Numbered from the stretch's first letter, positions 1-12,294 are shown. The stretch is DNA of 64,000 nt from Alopecurus myosuroides (GCA_028641055.1 CM054063.1:177822756-177886755), one strand, 5' to 3'. Numbers and translations are program-made. The notes: generated by a model from the sequence alone, not told the origin.

Positions 1-3000
1 CATCCAAAGTGTCTGAGTACAGACAAAATCCAAATAGGCCTAAGAGGCCGGAAACGAAAAGACGGAGCCCATCCACGATGTCTCGGATCCTGCCCGGGTC
101 CGCTATCTACTCGTCAGCAGCCTCGTCTACGGGGGATCCTCGGAAACGTAGTCTGCGGAAACCACAGCCCCAAAGGGGTCAGTACAGACAAGTACTTGCA
201 AGCAAGACTCACAAGATACCAAAGTGTACCCGGCTACACCAAGTACAGATGCTTTGGGTTCAACGGAAGAATAGGTGACACAAAAGTGCGGCAGCAGGCT
301 GCTCTAACCAACTACAGAAACACGCTACAACTTCCGGCTAAAAGAAGGGGATGAGATAGCGTATCGTAACCAACTATAACTAACCTCAAACAAACCCATC
401 CTGGATCACGCCCCTTATCCAAAGAAGCAATCCGAGGATAACTCAGACAGTTGGATTAATGATGGTTCAAGTAATTGTGTCAATAAGACTATTACTAGTC
501 AAGTTATCATTAGTTAGGTGTAAGTTGTTCTGAGTACTTGTTAGCCAGTACTTTCACCAAGTCATCCATAACCGCGGACAACACGGCTTCTCGAGAAGAT
601 TTAACCCTGCAGGGATGCACCAATTTGGCCGTACACGTAAGAATAACCCGCCAGATGGAATGCCTTCCACCAAGCGGGGCACTCAACACAACTCAACTCT
701 TCTTCGCATCAAGCCCAAAGAACCCCGTGCAATTGAGCGCACGGCTAATCAAGCCCCACGAAGAAAAGGGGACCCTCATAGCACTCTAAGAACGTGTCTC
801 CCTAAATGCCGACTACAAAAGTTTCCACCCTGGCCTCGGGTTCGTACCTGCATATGCGTGCGGCAAATGGAAAACCCGAACTAAATGAGGCGATTTGGAC
901 GAGATGCGGATCGAATCAAATTGAGGGGGGCGCCCATACACGCTTCCCACATGCGGATAGTGCGCTCATCATGGATCAGTAGACAAGACCCTTTTCCTAA
1001 TTAGGGTCGACACTAGCAGGCCTCAAAACCACGCCGGGCCTCCTGCCGGTGCCTTATCATCAAATTAGCATTACCTCAAATATTAACAGGTTGATTGTTT
1101 AAACATCGAGCCCCAGAACATAATAAATATGGTAGCAGAAATAACGGACAGCAGACTCGAGCATAAACAACCCTAAACATGCTAGTAAGACACAGGCAAC
1201 AAGCAATGGGGTTATAGGTGTGGCGGATAGGCTATTTCAGGGTTACAGGATAACATGTGATAGGATCGGAACACAAGCAACGAATCTTAAGGCTAGCAGA
1301 AATAGACAACGGAAAGTATCGATATCCAGTGTGGAAAGGACACAATGGTTCATGTGAGTGAATACTTGCCTGCAAACTCAGCAACCTGGTACTGACCTAA
1401 CTCCTCAGAAGTAGTGTCGTAAACCTCGTCTGTCTCAGCGTCGTCGTCTATTCGAGAAGAAGCAAACAAACAACGCAGAGAGACAAACAATCAATAACAT
1501 GGCATAATGCACAATCATGGGATGATGCATGGCAATTTAATTGATGCATCCAAATAAGCTAGTTGACATGATAACATGTTTAAATGGACCCATATGCAAT
1601 TTGGATTGCATATGGAAAGCCCATGAATTAAGGTTGGATTAAATGATCTACAACTAATCATCATGTGTAAGTGAATTAGCATGATGCATGGATGAGGAAA
1701 ACAAAAAGAAAACAACAATAGCTTCAATTTGAAATGAAGTTTGCCAAGTTTGGAATTATTTATTAAGTTATGAAAATTTGCTTCTTAAAGGTGTTACACA
1801 AGCATTTGTTGTTTTCACCAATTTTAATTGTTCAAAATAAACAACAAAGTTCATATTTGGAAACAACACAATATTTTAGGTGGAATACATGTTTCAATTA
1901 TTGAAAAAGGAATTAAGATGAATTAATTATGAATTAAACAAGATTTAAATGAATTTAATTCAAGTTTGAATTTATTTGAATTTTTTATTTGTTCAAAACA
2001 TTTAATAAAATTCATATTTGAAAAGTTTATACTTTTCTGGTTTGAAAACATATTTTATATGTTCAAAAAGAATTTAATTTGACCAAGTTATGAATTTAGC
2101 AATTTTAAATGATTTAAACAAGGTTTAAATTATTTAACCAAATTTAATTATTCAAAACAGGAAACAAAGTTTATATTTGGAAAGGTGGTTCAAATTAGCA
2201 TGAAAAACATATTTTATATGTGACATTTGAATTAAATTTGAAATAGTTATGAATTTAATCAAATTTGTAATGAGTTGTTTGAATTTGAATTTTACAACAA
2301 TTTGAAAATTTCAAAACATAAAACAAAGGTTTTAGACATGTAGAGAATTGAATTTGGTTCAGGATACATATTTTATTTATTTTATTTGAAGTTGAAATTC
2401 AAAAGATATTTGCAATTTGAAAACAGGGACTATTCTGTAAATAAAATGGACTTATATTGAAAAAGAAAAAAGGGGCAGAATGAATTACACCCCGCAGTGA
2501 CCCAACCTGGGCCACTACCAGCGGGCCCTGGCCACCGTGGCGCTGCGTGGCAGCTGACTGGGCTCCTGGGGTCACCTACAGGTGGGCCTGGGCGAGGGGA
2601 TTTTAATCCCTAAAAAGGTTGCGCGCGGGGGGGCTCGAACCCGCGCCGCGGCGTGTGCGTGCAGTGCTGCTGTGCCACTGCGGTGTTGTTTGTTTCGTGT
2701 CAGGTAGGAGGCGCACGCCGTTTTGAGGTTCAGTTAGCGGGTGTTAACTGAACTGAAATTCAGTTAACTGAATCCGACGAGGAGACGGTCGCCGGCGGCG
2801 AGCTGCAGCTGCTCGTGCTCGTGTGCGTTCAGGGACAGGTGCAGGGCAGAGAGGGGAGGAAGGGGTGGTGAGAGGTGGAGCTCACCGGGAGGTTTCGTGC
2901 TCGGGAGGAGGAGGTGCTCGACGGCGACTGTCGACGGCGGCGACAGCGAGGATGGCGGCGGCGTTGCAGGCCCTCCCCGTGCTCGCTGCGGTGTCGAGGA

Positions 3001-3870
3001 GGTAGATGGAACAGTGGGGACTCAGTTCCCGTGGCTAGCCAGGACGGTGGGGCATCGTAACGGCGGCGATCACCGGAGATTCAGACGGTGGCGCTCGGTG
3101 GTGGTGCAGAGGGACAGAGAGGGGGAGCAGAGGGGAAAAAAATGGCGACGGCGGCGCGAGGGAGAAGGAGGAGGGAGGACTAGGACTAGGGGAGGAGCTC
3201 GGGCTAGGGTTATATGGAGGAGGGGAGGAGCTCGTGGCCGTTCCTCCCTCTGTACGCCGACGTGGGCAGCTCCGATGAGCTGCCGTACAGAGGAGAGGGG
3301 CGAACAGGTAAGTGGCCGTGGGCTGGGCCTGGGGGGGGTGGCATGGGCCTGCTGCCTCTCCCCTCTACGTTTTATTTTTATTTTTGTTTCTTCTTTTTTT
3401 TTTTTGCTGAAAAGAATAGATAGGAAAAGGAAAGAAAAGAAAGGTTTTAGGGGGTTTTAAAATTTGGGAAAAAATTTATGTTTTGTTAGTTACAAAAACC
3501 CCACTGTGCCAATGTTTGTTTTTGAAATTTTTGAAATTAGTTGTTGTTTGGAAATTCAAATGAGTTTGAGTGATTTTGGTGTTAAATGATTTATTGAAAA
3601 TAAATAATTTGAATGGTTTGAACTTCCAAGCTATTGGAAACAATTTGATGTTTTGATTTTAATATTTCATTTGAAAATTGTGACAGCACAAGTATGAAAC
3701 AAAGGTTTTGAAAATTTAGTTTGAAATTCATATTGAAAAACAATGGAAAACAAATGAAAACAAAGGAAAACAAAAGGAAAAAAATGCAATGATCAAGATG
3801 CCATGATGCAAAACATAAAATAACAAAAAGCAAACATTCTAATGGATGTTTTCATACTTGGGATGTTACA
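1..3870 (-). mobile_element. Partial long LTR of a Tekay-type Gypsy element (copy A)
   Basis: The segment is collinear with the LTR at 50343-54671. Base 1 corresponds to about base 366 of that LTR, and both end in GGGATGTTACA. The base after 3870 does not continue into the purine tract and pol end seen after 54671. This is therefore an outer LTR end: either a solo LTR or the 5' LTR of a minus-strand element lying to the left. It has more substitutions and small indels than the other two copies, for example a deletion near 128. It contains an AT-rich stretch (about 1730-2460) and a GC-rich stretch (about 2500-3360). Open frames in the GC-rich part are not considered genes. Confidence 0.9.
2631..2685 (-). 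promoter_or_regulatory. Pol III A-box/B-box-like pair in LTR copy A
   Basis: On the minus strand CACCGCAGTGG (2675-2685) is followed about 33 bases later by GGTTCGAGCCC (2631-2641). These resemble the tRNA internal promoter A and B boxes in the right order and spacing. The same arrangement recurs in the other two LTR copies. Activity is not shown; it may be a fossil tRNA or SINE-derived segment. Confidence 0.4.
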
Positions 3871-4433
3871 ATCTCCTGATCTGTTTCACGGGCATTTGCG
3901 GTGCGGCCATCAAGGGTCACGTACTTTTGTACTTGATAATCAGTGGGTGCATGAATTTTTAGCTCTTAACTACAGGTTAGTGGGTGGATTGAAAGAGTGC
4001 ATTGAGGAAAAGAAATGGCAGAATAAGTGAGCGCCCTGCTGGTGGTGTGCTATACACCTCTCTCCTCGGATGATTTTTTCTGCTTTTTATTAGGTGGCAT
4101 ATTTGCATAGGTGGCAGTCTATGATTGCTCCAGTATGTTTGATGAGGTGGATGCCTTACATGTCAAGAGAATTCCCGCTAGTGGGGTGTTCCTATTTAGA
4201 TATAGAAGATTTGTTTTCTTTCAGTTTTAGTACTTTGTTAATAAGTTTTTTTTTTACAATTTTTTATTTATCTTCCTTGTGTCTCGTGGATCAACTTCAT
4301 TGATCATGTTGCGTGCCAACATGAATTAGCTTTGAAAATCAGTAATACCTTTAAATGTGAATAGTTAATATGAGCTAAAATTAGACGGTAACAGCAAAGA
4401 ACGGCGCAGCAAAGCGCGCGAGGTCCTTCTAGT
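3871..4433 (+). mobile_element. Helitron-like 3' terminal fragment
   Basis: The segment ends with a short GC hairpin (GCGC-AGCAAA-GCGC, about 4405-4418), then about 10 bases, then CTAG followed by T at 4433. Helitrons of grasses end in CTRR preceded by such a hairpin and insert between A and T. The 5' end is not recognised, because the LTR ending at 3870 abuts or interrupts it. Short open stretches at 3842-4030 and 4094-4303 could be captured exon fragments, but no protein family was recognised in them. Confidence 0.45.
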
Positions 4434-4924
4434 ATACACTATGTTTGTTCCATGTCGGTTTTATATGTGGACTATACGTGTAGTGTGATCACATATTGTG
4501 AGTTAATGTCTGAAAATAGTACCACTAGTTTAGGATATGATGTTTATGATGTCAATGGGAACATTTGTGTGAGTATATACTTTCTGCTTGTTACGATGTT
4601 CGGATTATACATTAAGCGTATGCGATGACATCACTCAAGGAAAATGATTCGATAAACATAGTGTGTGCACGGTATCATTAGAAATAAAGATATTTAAACA
4701 TAACAAAATGTGTGCGATGTAGTAAGCTTCGCAAACGATTTTATCAAGTAAACCATGGGTGAATCACTCAAACATCACACACGATCCACTTTAAAAAATC
4801 ATGCGCAATGCTTCCACCCTCGCACCGGATTTTTGTAACTATGTGTGACGAGGCACCCCATTGGCAAACCCCCGTATTGTGACGGTTCGGTAAATCGTGT
4901 GTAAACATTAATGTTAGTCGTGTA
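4434..4924. other. Unassigned AT-rich sequence with a short inverted repeat
   Basis: No gene is supported here. ACACACGAT (4777-4785) and its reverse complement ATCGTGTGT (4894-4902) frame about 120 bases. They could mark a decayed MITE, but no target duplication was found. Confidence 0.3.
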
Positions 4925-5088
4925 CGAATGTATGATCCCTTACCAACCTTGTTCGTGCTTGTGAATATTCCAATGTCATCGACATACAGGAAGACCCGAA
5001 CCATCGCCGAGCGCCCCTCGATGGGCTTCAGGATCCTGCACGGCAAGGTAACCGAAGCATTCTCTGAAAATTGGGATTGTCTGGTTAC
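4925..5088 (-). pseudogene. Fragment of a LINE-type reverse transcriptase
   Basis: The minus-strand frame reads PIEGR....RVFLYVDDIGIF, which resembles the grass LINE RT segment with a YADD-type catalytic box followed by a hydrophobic strand. Here the box reads YVDD. Only about 50 residues are recognisable, and nothing on either side extends the domain, so this is a small relic. A Stowaway element begins immediately to the right at 5091. A fragment from another RT class cannot be excluded because the box itself is shared. Confidence 0.4.
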
Positions 5089-5090
5089 TA

Positions 5091-5207
5091 CTCCCACCAT
5101 ATCGAAATGTAAGATGTTCTAGCGTTTTTAAAAGAGACGTATCTAGACACGTTTTAGTGTGTATATTCATAACACTAGAACATGTTACATTTTCGATACG
5201 GAGGGAG
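5091..5207. mobile_element. Stowaway-type MITE (degenerate left end)
   Basis: The element is about 117 bp. The left end CTCCCACCATATCGAAATGT and the right end ACATTTTCGATACGGAGGGAG form a terminal inverted repeat of Stowaway/Mariner type, with TA at 5089-5090. The left repeat has a substitution in the canonical CTCCCTCCG. Confidence 0.75.
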
Positions 5208-5996
5208 TGCTTTTGATAAATGTGTTTTGTCGAACGGAGAGACGTATCACCGGCAAAATATAAAAACACAATATGTTGAATTCAACAAAAATGTGCTTGT
5301 GCGCCACCTACTCGGCTCGACTAGTAAATTAATATACGAAGCACTTTCCAAAGAACAGGACACGAAGCACTAGATTTCCATGAGATGAATTCAACAAAAG
5401 TGAACTTAAGCAGGATGTGTCCCATCTACTCGAGTAGTGAACAACACACGAAGCACTTTTCAGAGAGCCAAGAAACACACGAAGCGCTGGATGAATATTC
5501 TGGTAGCACGCCGCGCGCGAAGCACACGGCTTCAGAAAGTTCCACGCTATGCGAAGTTACCAGGTCACGTACAAAGTACTTACAAACACATCCACCCACT
5601 CGCACACAGGTAGCTTCCCGTGTCTCCCCCCGAACCAAAACCAAACGTGAATTCGGTTTCTGGGGTGTGCAGAGTCGAGTGGGCGAGTCCAGCGGACGGA
5701 CCAATCCAGCAAGTGCGTGCTCGGCTCGGCAAGGACTGCGACCTTTGCCACGACCAGTGACGTTCAGCAAAGGTCTGTTCTTGGAGTATTTGATTTGACC
5801 GGGCGTTTCGGCCGCAGCACGTTCCGTACTTCCGTAGTTCAAGTTAGCCCCCGTGCGTGTTATCAACATATTTTGTATGTGTTGCGGGGAATTAATTGGC
5901 ACAAGAGAAATAGTCCATCCATCGCATTGTAAGATCTGTAGGCAGGACTGTAGATGATACTACTATGAATCGAGACCCAAGAGAGGAGATCATTAA
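5208..5996. other. Unassigned sequence with a recurring short motif
   Basis: No gene or element was recognised. The octamer CGAAGCAC or a one-base variant appears about five times between 5335 and 5525, mostly in the context ACACGAAGCAC. Long open frames on both strands (for example 5385-5798 plus and 5426-5902 minus) overlap each other and show no domain. Confidence 0.3.
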
Positions 5997-6464
5997 GGTC
6001 TTGTATGGTACTCCCTCCGTTCCTAAATATAATATGTTCTAGCTATTGTTTATGTTGACTAGGTACACACTAATATGAGTGAATATATACACTAAAACTT
6101 GTCTAGATACATATAGATATATGTGAATGTGGGAAAGGACTCAAACATCTTATATTTAGGAACGGAGGGAGTACTAGAGTATTTTAGAGAATCAGTGGGG
6201 ATAATCCCTAGAGGGTTTGGGTGAAAACCCCACCTCCACCCAATCCCCTCCCCCCCCCCTCCCCTCCCCAATCCACTTGCTAGAGAGAGTGGATTTGATA
6301 TGGAGAAAAATACACTATAGGTTGGGGGAATTTTGGGGAAAAGTGGGGATAAACCCTGCTAATACACTTGTGTCAAAGGGGTTTTCGGAGATTTTTGGGG
6401 ATTTGGGGTTAGACAGGGATAATCCCCACCAATTTCCAAATATACACCCGTACCAAACAAGCCC
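5997..6464. mobile_element. Tourist-type (PIF/Harbinger) MITE interrupted by a Stowaway
   Basis: The left end GGTCTTGTATGGTA and right end TACCAAACAAGCCC are flanked by TAA at 5994-5996 and 6465-6467, the typical 3-bp target duplication. Once the nested Stowaway (6011-6171 plus one TA) is taken out, the terminal inverted repeat extends to about 49 bp with 37 matches by eye, ending in the GGGGAT.ATCCC block. The MITE without the insertion is about 305 bp and has no coding capacity. Confidence 0.8.
6011..6171. mobile_element. Stowaway MITE nested in the Tourist terminal repeat
   Basis: A complete 161-bp Stowaway starts CTCCCTCCGTTCCTAAATAT and ends with the matching AACGGAGGGAG. The TA target duplication is at 6009-6010 and 6172-6173. 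It sits 14 bp inside the left terminal repeat of the Tourist element. Confidence 0.92.
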
Positions 6465-6990
6465 TAAAGGGGAAGAGGCCGATGCGCCCTGGGATCACAT
6501 GGTTGCATGATCAGCTCAAGTGGTTCTGCAGCTTCGCGGTGACTAAAGAATGGGAGAAGCCCCACATGAGACCGATCAAACTCAATGTTCATGGGGCGAT
6601 TCTACTTTCCGGTCGCCCGTGGCCACGGGCAAATTTCCGACAGCTACTATAGCTGTCCGAATAGAGAAAAGGCCGGAGAGGAGGAAGAAGACCCCGCCAC
6701 CGCACCACCGTCAACACATCAAGTCCCCCCCCCCCCCCCGTCTCCCCGGCCATCCTTCTAAGCCCTCCTCGACGTTCTTCTTCTCCGGCACCGGTGAACC
6801 CTCACCCCCCCAAGTTAAGTTTATTCCTCGCCTCCGCTTCGCGTCGAGCGCCGCTTCCGGCGAGGTCCAGCCTCGCCTCGCCGTCACCGTCTACGCCTTG
6901 GTGTATGGTCGCCGTCCATCGTCGGCTCTGTCGATGCAGACGTGAACAGGAAGACGAATGGTTCTGTCGATGTTATAAATCAACGGTATT
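6465..6990. other. Unassigned GC-rich segment
   Basis: A C-homopolymer near 6727 and proline/serine-rich open frames are present. The frame at 6550-6945 (131 codons, plus strand) looks compositionally like a plant 5' exon or an LTR leader, but no domain, splice pattern or continuation supports a gene. Confidence 0.25.
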
Positions 6991-7890
6991 ATATGACGAT
7001 GATTATGGGGACAATGTACGCATGGAGATCGCGAGGTGGGTTAGCACACAGATAGACAAGATTTATACAGTTTCAGACCCCGGGAAACATCATTCGGTAA
7101 AAACCCTACGTGTTGTTTGTGGCTAGTTATTCTGTATGCTCACGAGGGAGCTGTCGGTGTGCCGACTCTCCTCTAGTTGTTGTCTAGATCATAGAGGTTC
7201 TAGCTGGGTCTTTTTTTTTCCTTCCGAAATGGAGGTTCTACCCCGAGCCTCTGCATCAAAATGATGCACACAGCTGGTTTTTATTAATAATAAAAGCGAA
7301 ACCACAATGCCTTACAAAGTGTTACAAGGATCAACGAGAAGCCACCCGCCTAACAAAAAAATCGTCACACCTATAAACCTATACTTGATGAAGGGGGTGG
7401 TCATTATCGGAGCCAGTGCCCTGACCTAACACACAAATGCACGTCGTCTAAACGAGAGGCCTCACGTAAGCCGCCCAATACCGAGTTGGGAGCACAATCT
7501 GGTCCAACATTCACCAAGCGCGCGTTGATATACATGCTGAGGCACCGCGGTCGCCGTCTTCCACCGAACCATCTTCACGAGTAATAAGTGTAATGACCTT
7601 GTCAGGTCTGCCAATCTGGGTAGTCTATCTCAGTCTGCCTGAGTTCTCTCCTCTTGGGACGCCTTGCCCCTCCTAATATAGGTGGAAAGGGACGGCTTAC
7701 ATGTAGAGTTCTAGTTGGATACAAACTAGTCCGGGTTCTACTAAAAGTCATATAACAGTCCGGGTGCTACTCAGACTCCTTGAGCCGGCTTGCTGGGCCG
7801 CCTCTCATTATGGGCCACGGCCTACCTCCATGTGGGTACCCCTGTCCCATATCCACGACGGGTTCGTTACTTCCCATGAAAAGATAAGAT
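6991..7890 (-). mobile_element. Remnant of a Gypsy LTR, split by a LINE tail
   Basis: The order of short blocks (tagacaagatttatacag, then ..ccctacgt.., gtctagatc, aggttctagctgg, then after the LINE a cgccttgcccctcctaatatagg block and stretches rich in cgggcc) follows the general plan of grass Gypsy LTRs such as the Tat LTR at 17622-18153. Strand is inferred from that resemblance. Both ends are too decayed to place exactly. Confidence 0.4.
7211..7615 (-). mobile_element. 5'-truncated LINE 3' end
   Basis: On the minus strand the sequence ends TGATGCAGAGGCTCGGGG, then a short spacer with TTTCGGAAGG, then an A run (T run at 7211-7219 on plus). This is the usual 3' tail of L1-type LINEs in grasses, including the TTTTATTATTAATAAAA stretch before it. 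The truncated 5' end is placed near 7615 because LTR-like sequence resumes there. CTGGGT occurs on both sides (7204-7209 and 7616-7621) and may be part of a target duplication, but this is weak. Confidence 0.6.
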
Positions 7891-10800
7891 GGGAATGAGA
7901 AAACTATGGAGATGGTGTGTTATTCCTTCTTCGATTTGGAAACATCGGATATATAATAGGTTAACTAAGTCTTGTTGAGTATCTCCAGTACTTAGGTTTT
8001 CTTAAATTTAGGTTCAGGTGAAGTCCTCACTCTTATGGTGGACGCGATGTGGACATCAACGAATAGTTTGGGGTTACCAGTTAGCAGCCTGGAATCTACG
8101 GGCTGGGACTCGCCTTATGTTGGGGCCTCTTAGGCCTTTTGGTACCTTGTTGTTTAGAATAATATAATATTCCTTCCGTTGTCTGATGTAATGTTGGGTC
8201 ATGTGACTTTTCTGTATAAACTATACTCCAGTAATACCTGTTTAATAGCTTCATGTCTAGAGTTACTGATTTGATCGGTTGTTGGTTTCGAGCACATCGT
8301 CATACAGTTTTGGCTAAGCCCGTGCTGACTGTTGCGGCTGGGGGGTTGTGGTGTCGATGATCCATTCCGAGAACGCACGTCAATGTTTTTAGGTCATTCC
8401 AAGTTTTGAATATCTCATTAGAATTCTTTTTAATCCTTATCTGGTATCTCTCTATTTCTAGGTCACCTTACCATGTTTTGGTTTGAAAAGTTTTTTTTTA
8501 TCTTTTTTGTCATTCAAAATCTAGGTGCCCTTGTTGGCATGCTGGTTTTTAACCAATTCAACCTAGTGTTGCGTTTCTAGAGTCCTATGTGTTCCATACT
8601 TCTTCTTTCTCCTGTTCAAATTGGGAGGTTTCTTTCCATCATAATCTCTCTAAATTGTGTGGATTCCACATTCTCATGTTCTAGAGTCTCAAACCCAGAA
8701 CCTCGAGAATTCCTTCCATCTCAAATGTAGCCCTTTTCATTTGCTAAGATACTTCCGGAGCTATGTATGACTTTTGAAAGATACTCATGATTACAACATC
8801 AGAGTTTCCTTTGTGTCACTAAGATAGTAGTTGATCATTTTTCGTGTTTTCACCTTGGACTTGAACCAAAGGTTCCGGGTTGTGTTGGTTGCAGTGTGTT
8901 GAATCACGTGGTTTCTTAACCATGTAATGCTCACGCTATCAGTACATGATGTGGACCTTTAACCCAAGATCTGTTCCGTTGACCAAGAACATTTTCTACC
9001 TCAGGATGGCTAGGTAATTCCAACTCTTATAGTCACAGGTTTTCTCATAGAACCAAAAGGGGATCACGACAAGAGTGTTCTCTATGATTCTCACATCTAT
9101 GTTCTTGACTCTGCTATACTTCTCCTTTTTAACATGGGTTTTACAAAATAGTATTACCCTGTGCATTTACCATGATCTCAGGATTCTCTAGAGCACGTTC
9201 TACTTTCCAGTTGCTTTCAGATCTTCATCTGTTGATTGGAAACTAAGTTGCATATGTGTGTTGGAGTCTTCTAATGCATGTTGATTTTGTTGTTCTTCAT
9301 AACATTCCACCTTGGAATGTCAGGAGAAACAAACTCCAATACCTTGTTCATTTCTAGAAAGAGGTCAAAGTTTTGTAATTCGCAGACTAAGAGGCTTCAT
9401 CAGCTTCTGTTATGTTCCACCTCTGAGTATGACACTCTTACATATCAAGAGGCTGAGTTGAGTTTCATGGCCTTACTTATGAAGTGATGTCCTTACATGT
9501 CTTTAATCATCCTTCCTCCAAGCTAGAATGCCCGAGAATGTTGGGTGTGTGTATGATTTATTCTTAGCAATTCTTATTGCCTTGAAAAATCTAAAGAAAC
9601 ATTTGTATCCTTCTTAGCACTATTCGTTACCTGGTCTCTAATTAAAGTTGACTGTGTTACCAAATCCGTTCGTTATGTTGCACCTTTTTTTGTCATAGAA
9701 TTAGTTTCACATCGAATCTCTCAAGACCATATTGGTTTCTTTTAAAAGCAAGACTTCCCTTGAACTCCGAGACATACCGGTGGGTTGTGATATTCTGGAC
9801 ATCTTTCTAGAAGTATCACCAGGTTGTCGCATGACCATGATGTCTACACAGGGGGTAATTTAAACTACTCCTTCCTCCAAGAAATTATGTTGGATACCCT
9901 GAACTAGTTGGTTGAGCTTAAACAACAACGTGGAGAGTTGAAAGACAAGAGCTCTGCCTAACTTTTTTCATCCCAATAGGATGTCTAATTTTGTCCGTGT
10001 TGAAGCAGTATAGTATCTCTTTTGTGAACATGCTATCATTCTACCCTTTCATTTGAATTGGGCTATCATCAAATCAAGCTTAGATTCGAGGAAGATCTTG
10101 ATGGTGTTTCTACTCAGAGTGTTTTGCCTAAGTATACCTTCATGTCTCTTAGTATGCCTTGTTCATGTATCATATGAATCTCTCAGCTTGGAGTGTCCTG
10201 ATAAGCGTGTTGACGAGCCCATCGATGACATTCCTATTTTCTCCAAGTTGGAAGAGGTGCATGTTGAACAATTGGAACTAATGTTGGAAACTTTTGAGAA
10301 CCATATTTTTATCATCACGAAGTATGTGTTCTAGGTATTCGAAGTGAATTTCTCCGGTTCACGTGCTCTTTGTGAAATTTGAAGTTGTGGATCAGAGTAA
10401 AGTCTTTTTGTCCCTTGGTAATAATCCCAAGTCGATCAGGCATGTGTGGACTATTCTTGAGATGGTTGGTTGTACCTCCATTTCTTGAAGAATTTTTGCA
10501 TCCACACCAAGCCACACACTGATTGTCCATGAAAGAGAAGAAGTCCAGGAAATTGCATTATCTTCTTAATTGTCTTCAAAAAAAGGACTTCGATGTGTTT
10601 CGTTGCAAGTAATACATGTAGGTGCAGCTATCTTTGACAAGTTGACAATACATGAGTCCTGCAATCTCGCTCATCCTTTTGAGCTTCACAATGTAGTTCA
10701 TATCTTGAGAATCTAGCAATCTTACCCTGATGGTAACCATTGCAAACCTTCTGTTAAAGTCATGTTGAGTCTGAGTCATCATTCACCTAACGACAGCTGA

Positions 10801-10905
10801 ATCTCAAGCGACAACAATGGTTGGTGTTCCTTAAGTTTATTGAATTAGGTATCTTTGTAACCCAATCAAGATTTATGTTGTGTTTGACACAATTAGCTGG
10901 AAGGT
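7891..10905 (+). mobile_element. Decayed plus-strand Tekay-like retrotransposon, left part
   Basis: This is an old element recognised mainly through its RT block at 9905-10350. The rest is stop-ridden and depleted of CpG. The internal region is broken at 10905 by the Athila-clade element. It continues at 17589-17621 and 27449-28531, and its 3' LTR starts at 28532. The 5' LTR and gag were not delimited with confidence; about 7900-8400 may be LTR end plus leader. Confidence 0.55.
9905..10350 (+). pseudogene. Degenerate Gypsy reverse transcriptase
   Basis: Plus-strand frames, with several frame changes, preserve the order of Ty3/Gypsy RT landmarks. There is a VELKQQ.GELKDK segment, as in the ELKEQL..LLDKG region before the catalytic core. 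It is followed by GYHQIKLR as in the GYHQIKIR motif. Then IDDIPIFSKLEEVHVEQL appears in place of the usual (V/I)[17 protein letters not shown]. The catalytic box is altered and stops are frequent, so the gene is dead. Weak matches to the region linking RT to RNase H continue to about 10600. The sense is opposite to the other elements in the window. Confidence 0.65.
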
Positions 10906-12294
10906 TGATGTCTACGCACGCTTCTATTCTTGTAGACAGTGTTGGGCCTCCAAGTGCAGAGGTCTATAGAACAGCAGCAAGTTTCCCTTAAGTGGATCAC
11001 CCAAGGTTTATCGGACTCAGGGAGGTAGAGGTCAAATATATCCCTCTCAAGCAACCCTGCAATTAAGATACGAGAAGTCTCTTATGTCCCCAACACACCC
11101 AATATGCTTGTCAGGTATATAGGTGCACTAGTTCAGAGAAGAGATAGTGGAATGCGAGTAATATGGATGATTATAAGTAATAATAGCAATCTGAAATAAA
11201 CATGGCAGCAAGCAAACATGTAGCAGAACAGGCGGAAAACGGTGTTTCAATGCTTGGAAACAAGGCCTAGGGATCCTACTTTCACTAGTGGACACTCTCA
11301 ACAATGATCACATAATTGAATAACTAAATATCTTCTCTTCACTGTGCTACTCTTAACCCTCTCCAGTTGGATAACGAACACTAATCATTGCATAGGGCTG
11401 CAAAAAGTATTCCTTAAAGTAAGCATTCCCATGTCTAGTTAACCCCATGCTGTCACTATGAGCGCCCTAGAAGGTACTAGACAAACACCAAAATTCATAG
11501 ATGAGACACACACGATGTGCACATTGTCACCTTCACACCGTGGGACAAGGTGACTCCAAAGTTCATATTAAAGAAACACTTGAGTAGCACAAGATGAAGA
11601 GTAACATCTACTTATTCTACTAGATTACAAAGATCACGATCACATATAGATCACATCATGTGAGAGAGAGATGAACCACATAGCTACCGTAGAGCCCTCA
11701 ACCTCGGGGGAGAACTACTCCCTCCTCATCATAGGAGACATCAACGGAGATGGAGATGGCGGTGGAGTCGATGGAGATGGCTTCCGGGGGCACTTCCCCG
11801 TCCCGGCAGGGTGCCAGAACAAAGATCTGTCCCCCAAAACTTGGGTTGATGATGACAGCGGTTGCGGAAGATTTCATGGAATTTCGCCGATTCTTTCAGG
11901 GTTTTCCCTCGGGGGAGTATAAATAGGCAAAAGGGAAACATCAGGGGGTGGCCAGGGGGGCCACACCACATCCCGATGTGGCCAGAGGGGGAACCGTGCC
12001 CCCCTATGGTATGGTGGCTCCCGGGCACCCCGCCGGGTCTCTTCGGGACTCCGTGGACCCTCCGGAACTTCTAAGAATTCTGGCTTTTGAATTTTCCAAT
12101 TCCGAGAATATTTTCAGAACAACTTTTCTGAAACTAAAAACAGGAGAAAACAGGGAACTGACACTTGGCATCTTGTTAATAGGTTAGTATCGGGAAACGT
12201 GTAAAAATGCTATAAAGAAGGGAGAAAACATGAAGCAATTGGCATAATATCAACATGGAACATCAGAAATTATAGATACGTTGGAGACGTATCA
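10906..12294 (-). repeat. 3' LTR of the Athila-clade element
   Basis: It matches 16203-17584 nearly throughout, with scattered substitutions and small indels. An example is TCTATTCTTG here against TCTATTTTTG in the partner. Confidence 0.9.

Noticed and set aside
2823..3460. Overlapping GC-rich open frames in LTR copy A (also 53119-54096 and 63380-63973)
   Set aside because: They lie in the GC-rich part of an LTR, overlap on both strands and differ by indels between copies; low-complexity Arg/Gly/Ser products.
5385..5902. Protein-coding gene on either strand
   Set aside because: The two frames overlap almost fully on opposite strands, and neither has a domain, promoter or splice pattern.
6550..6945. 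First exon of a host gene
   Set aside because: Compositional look only; no continuation downstream, where sequence turns into an LTR remnant.
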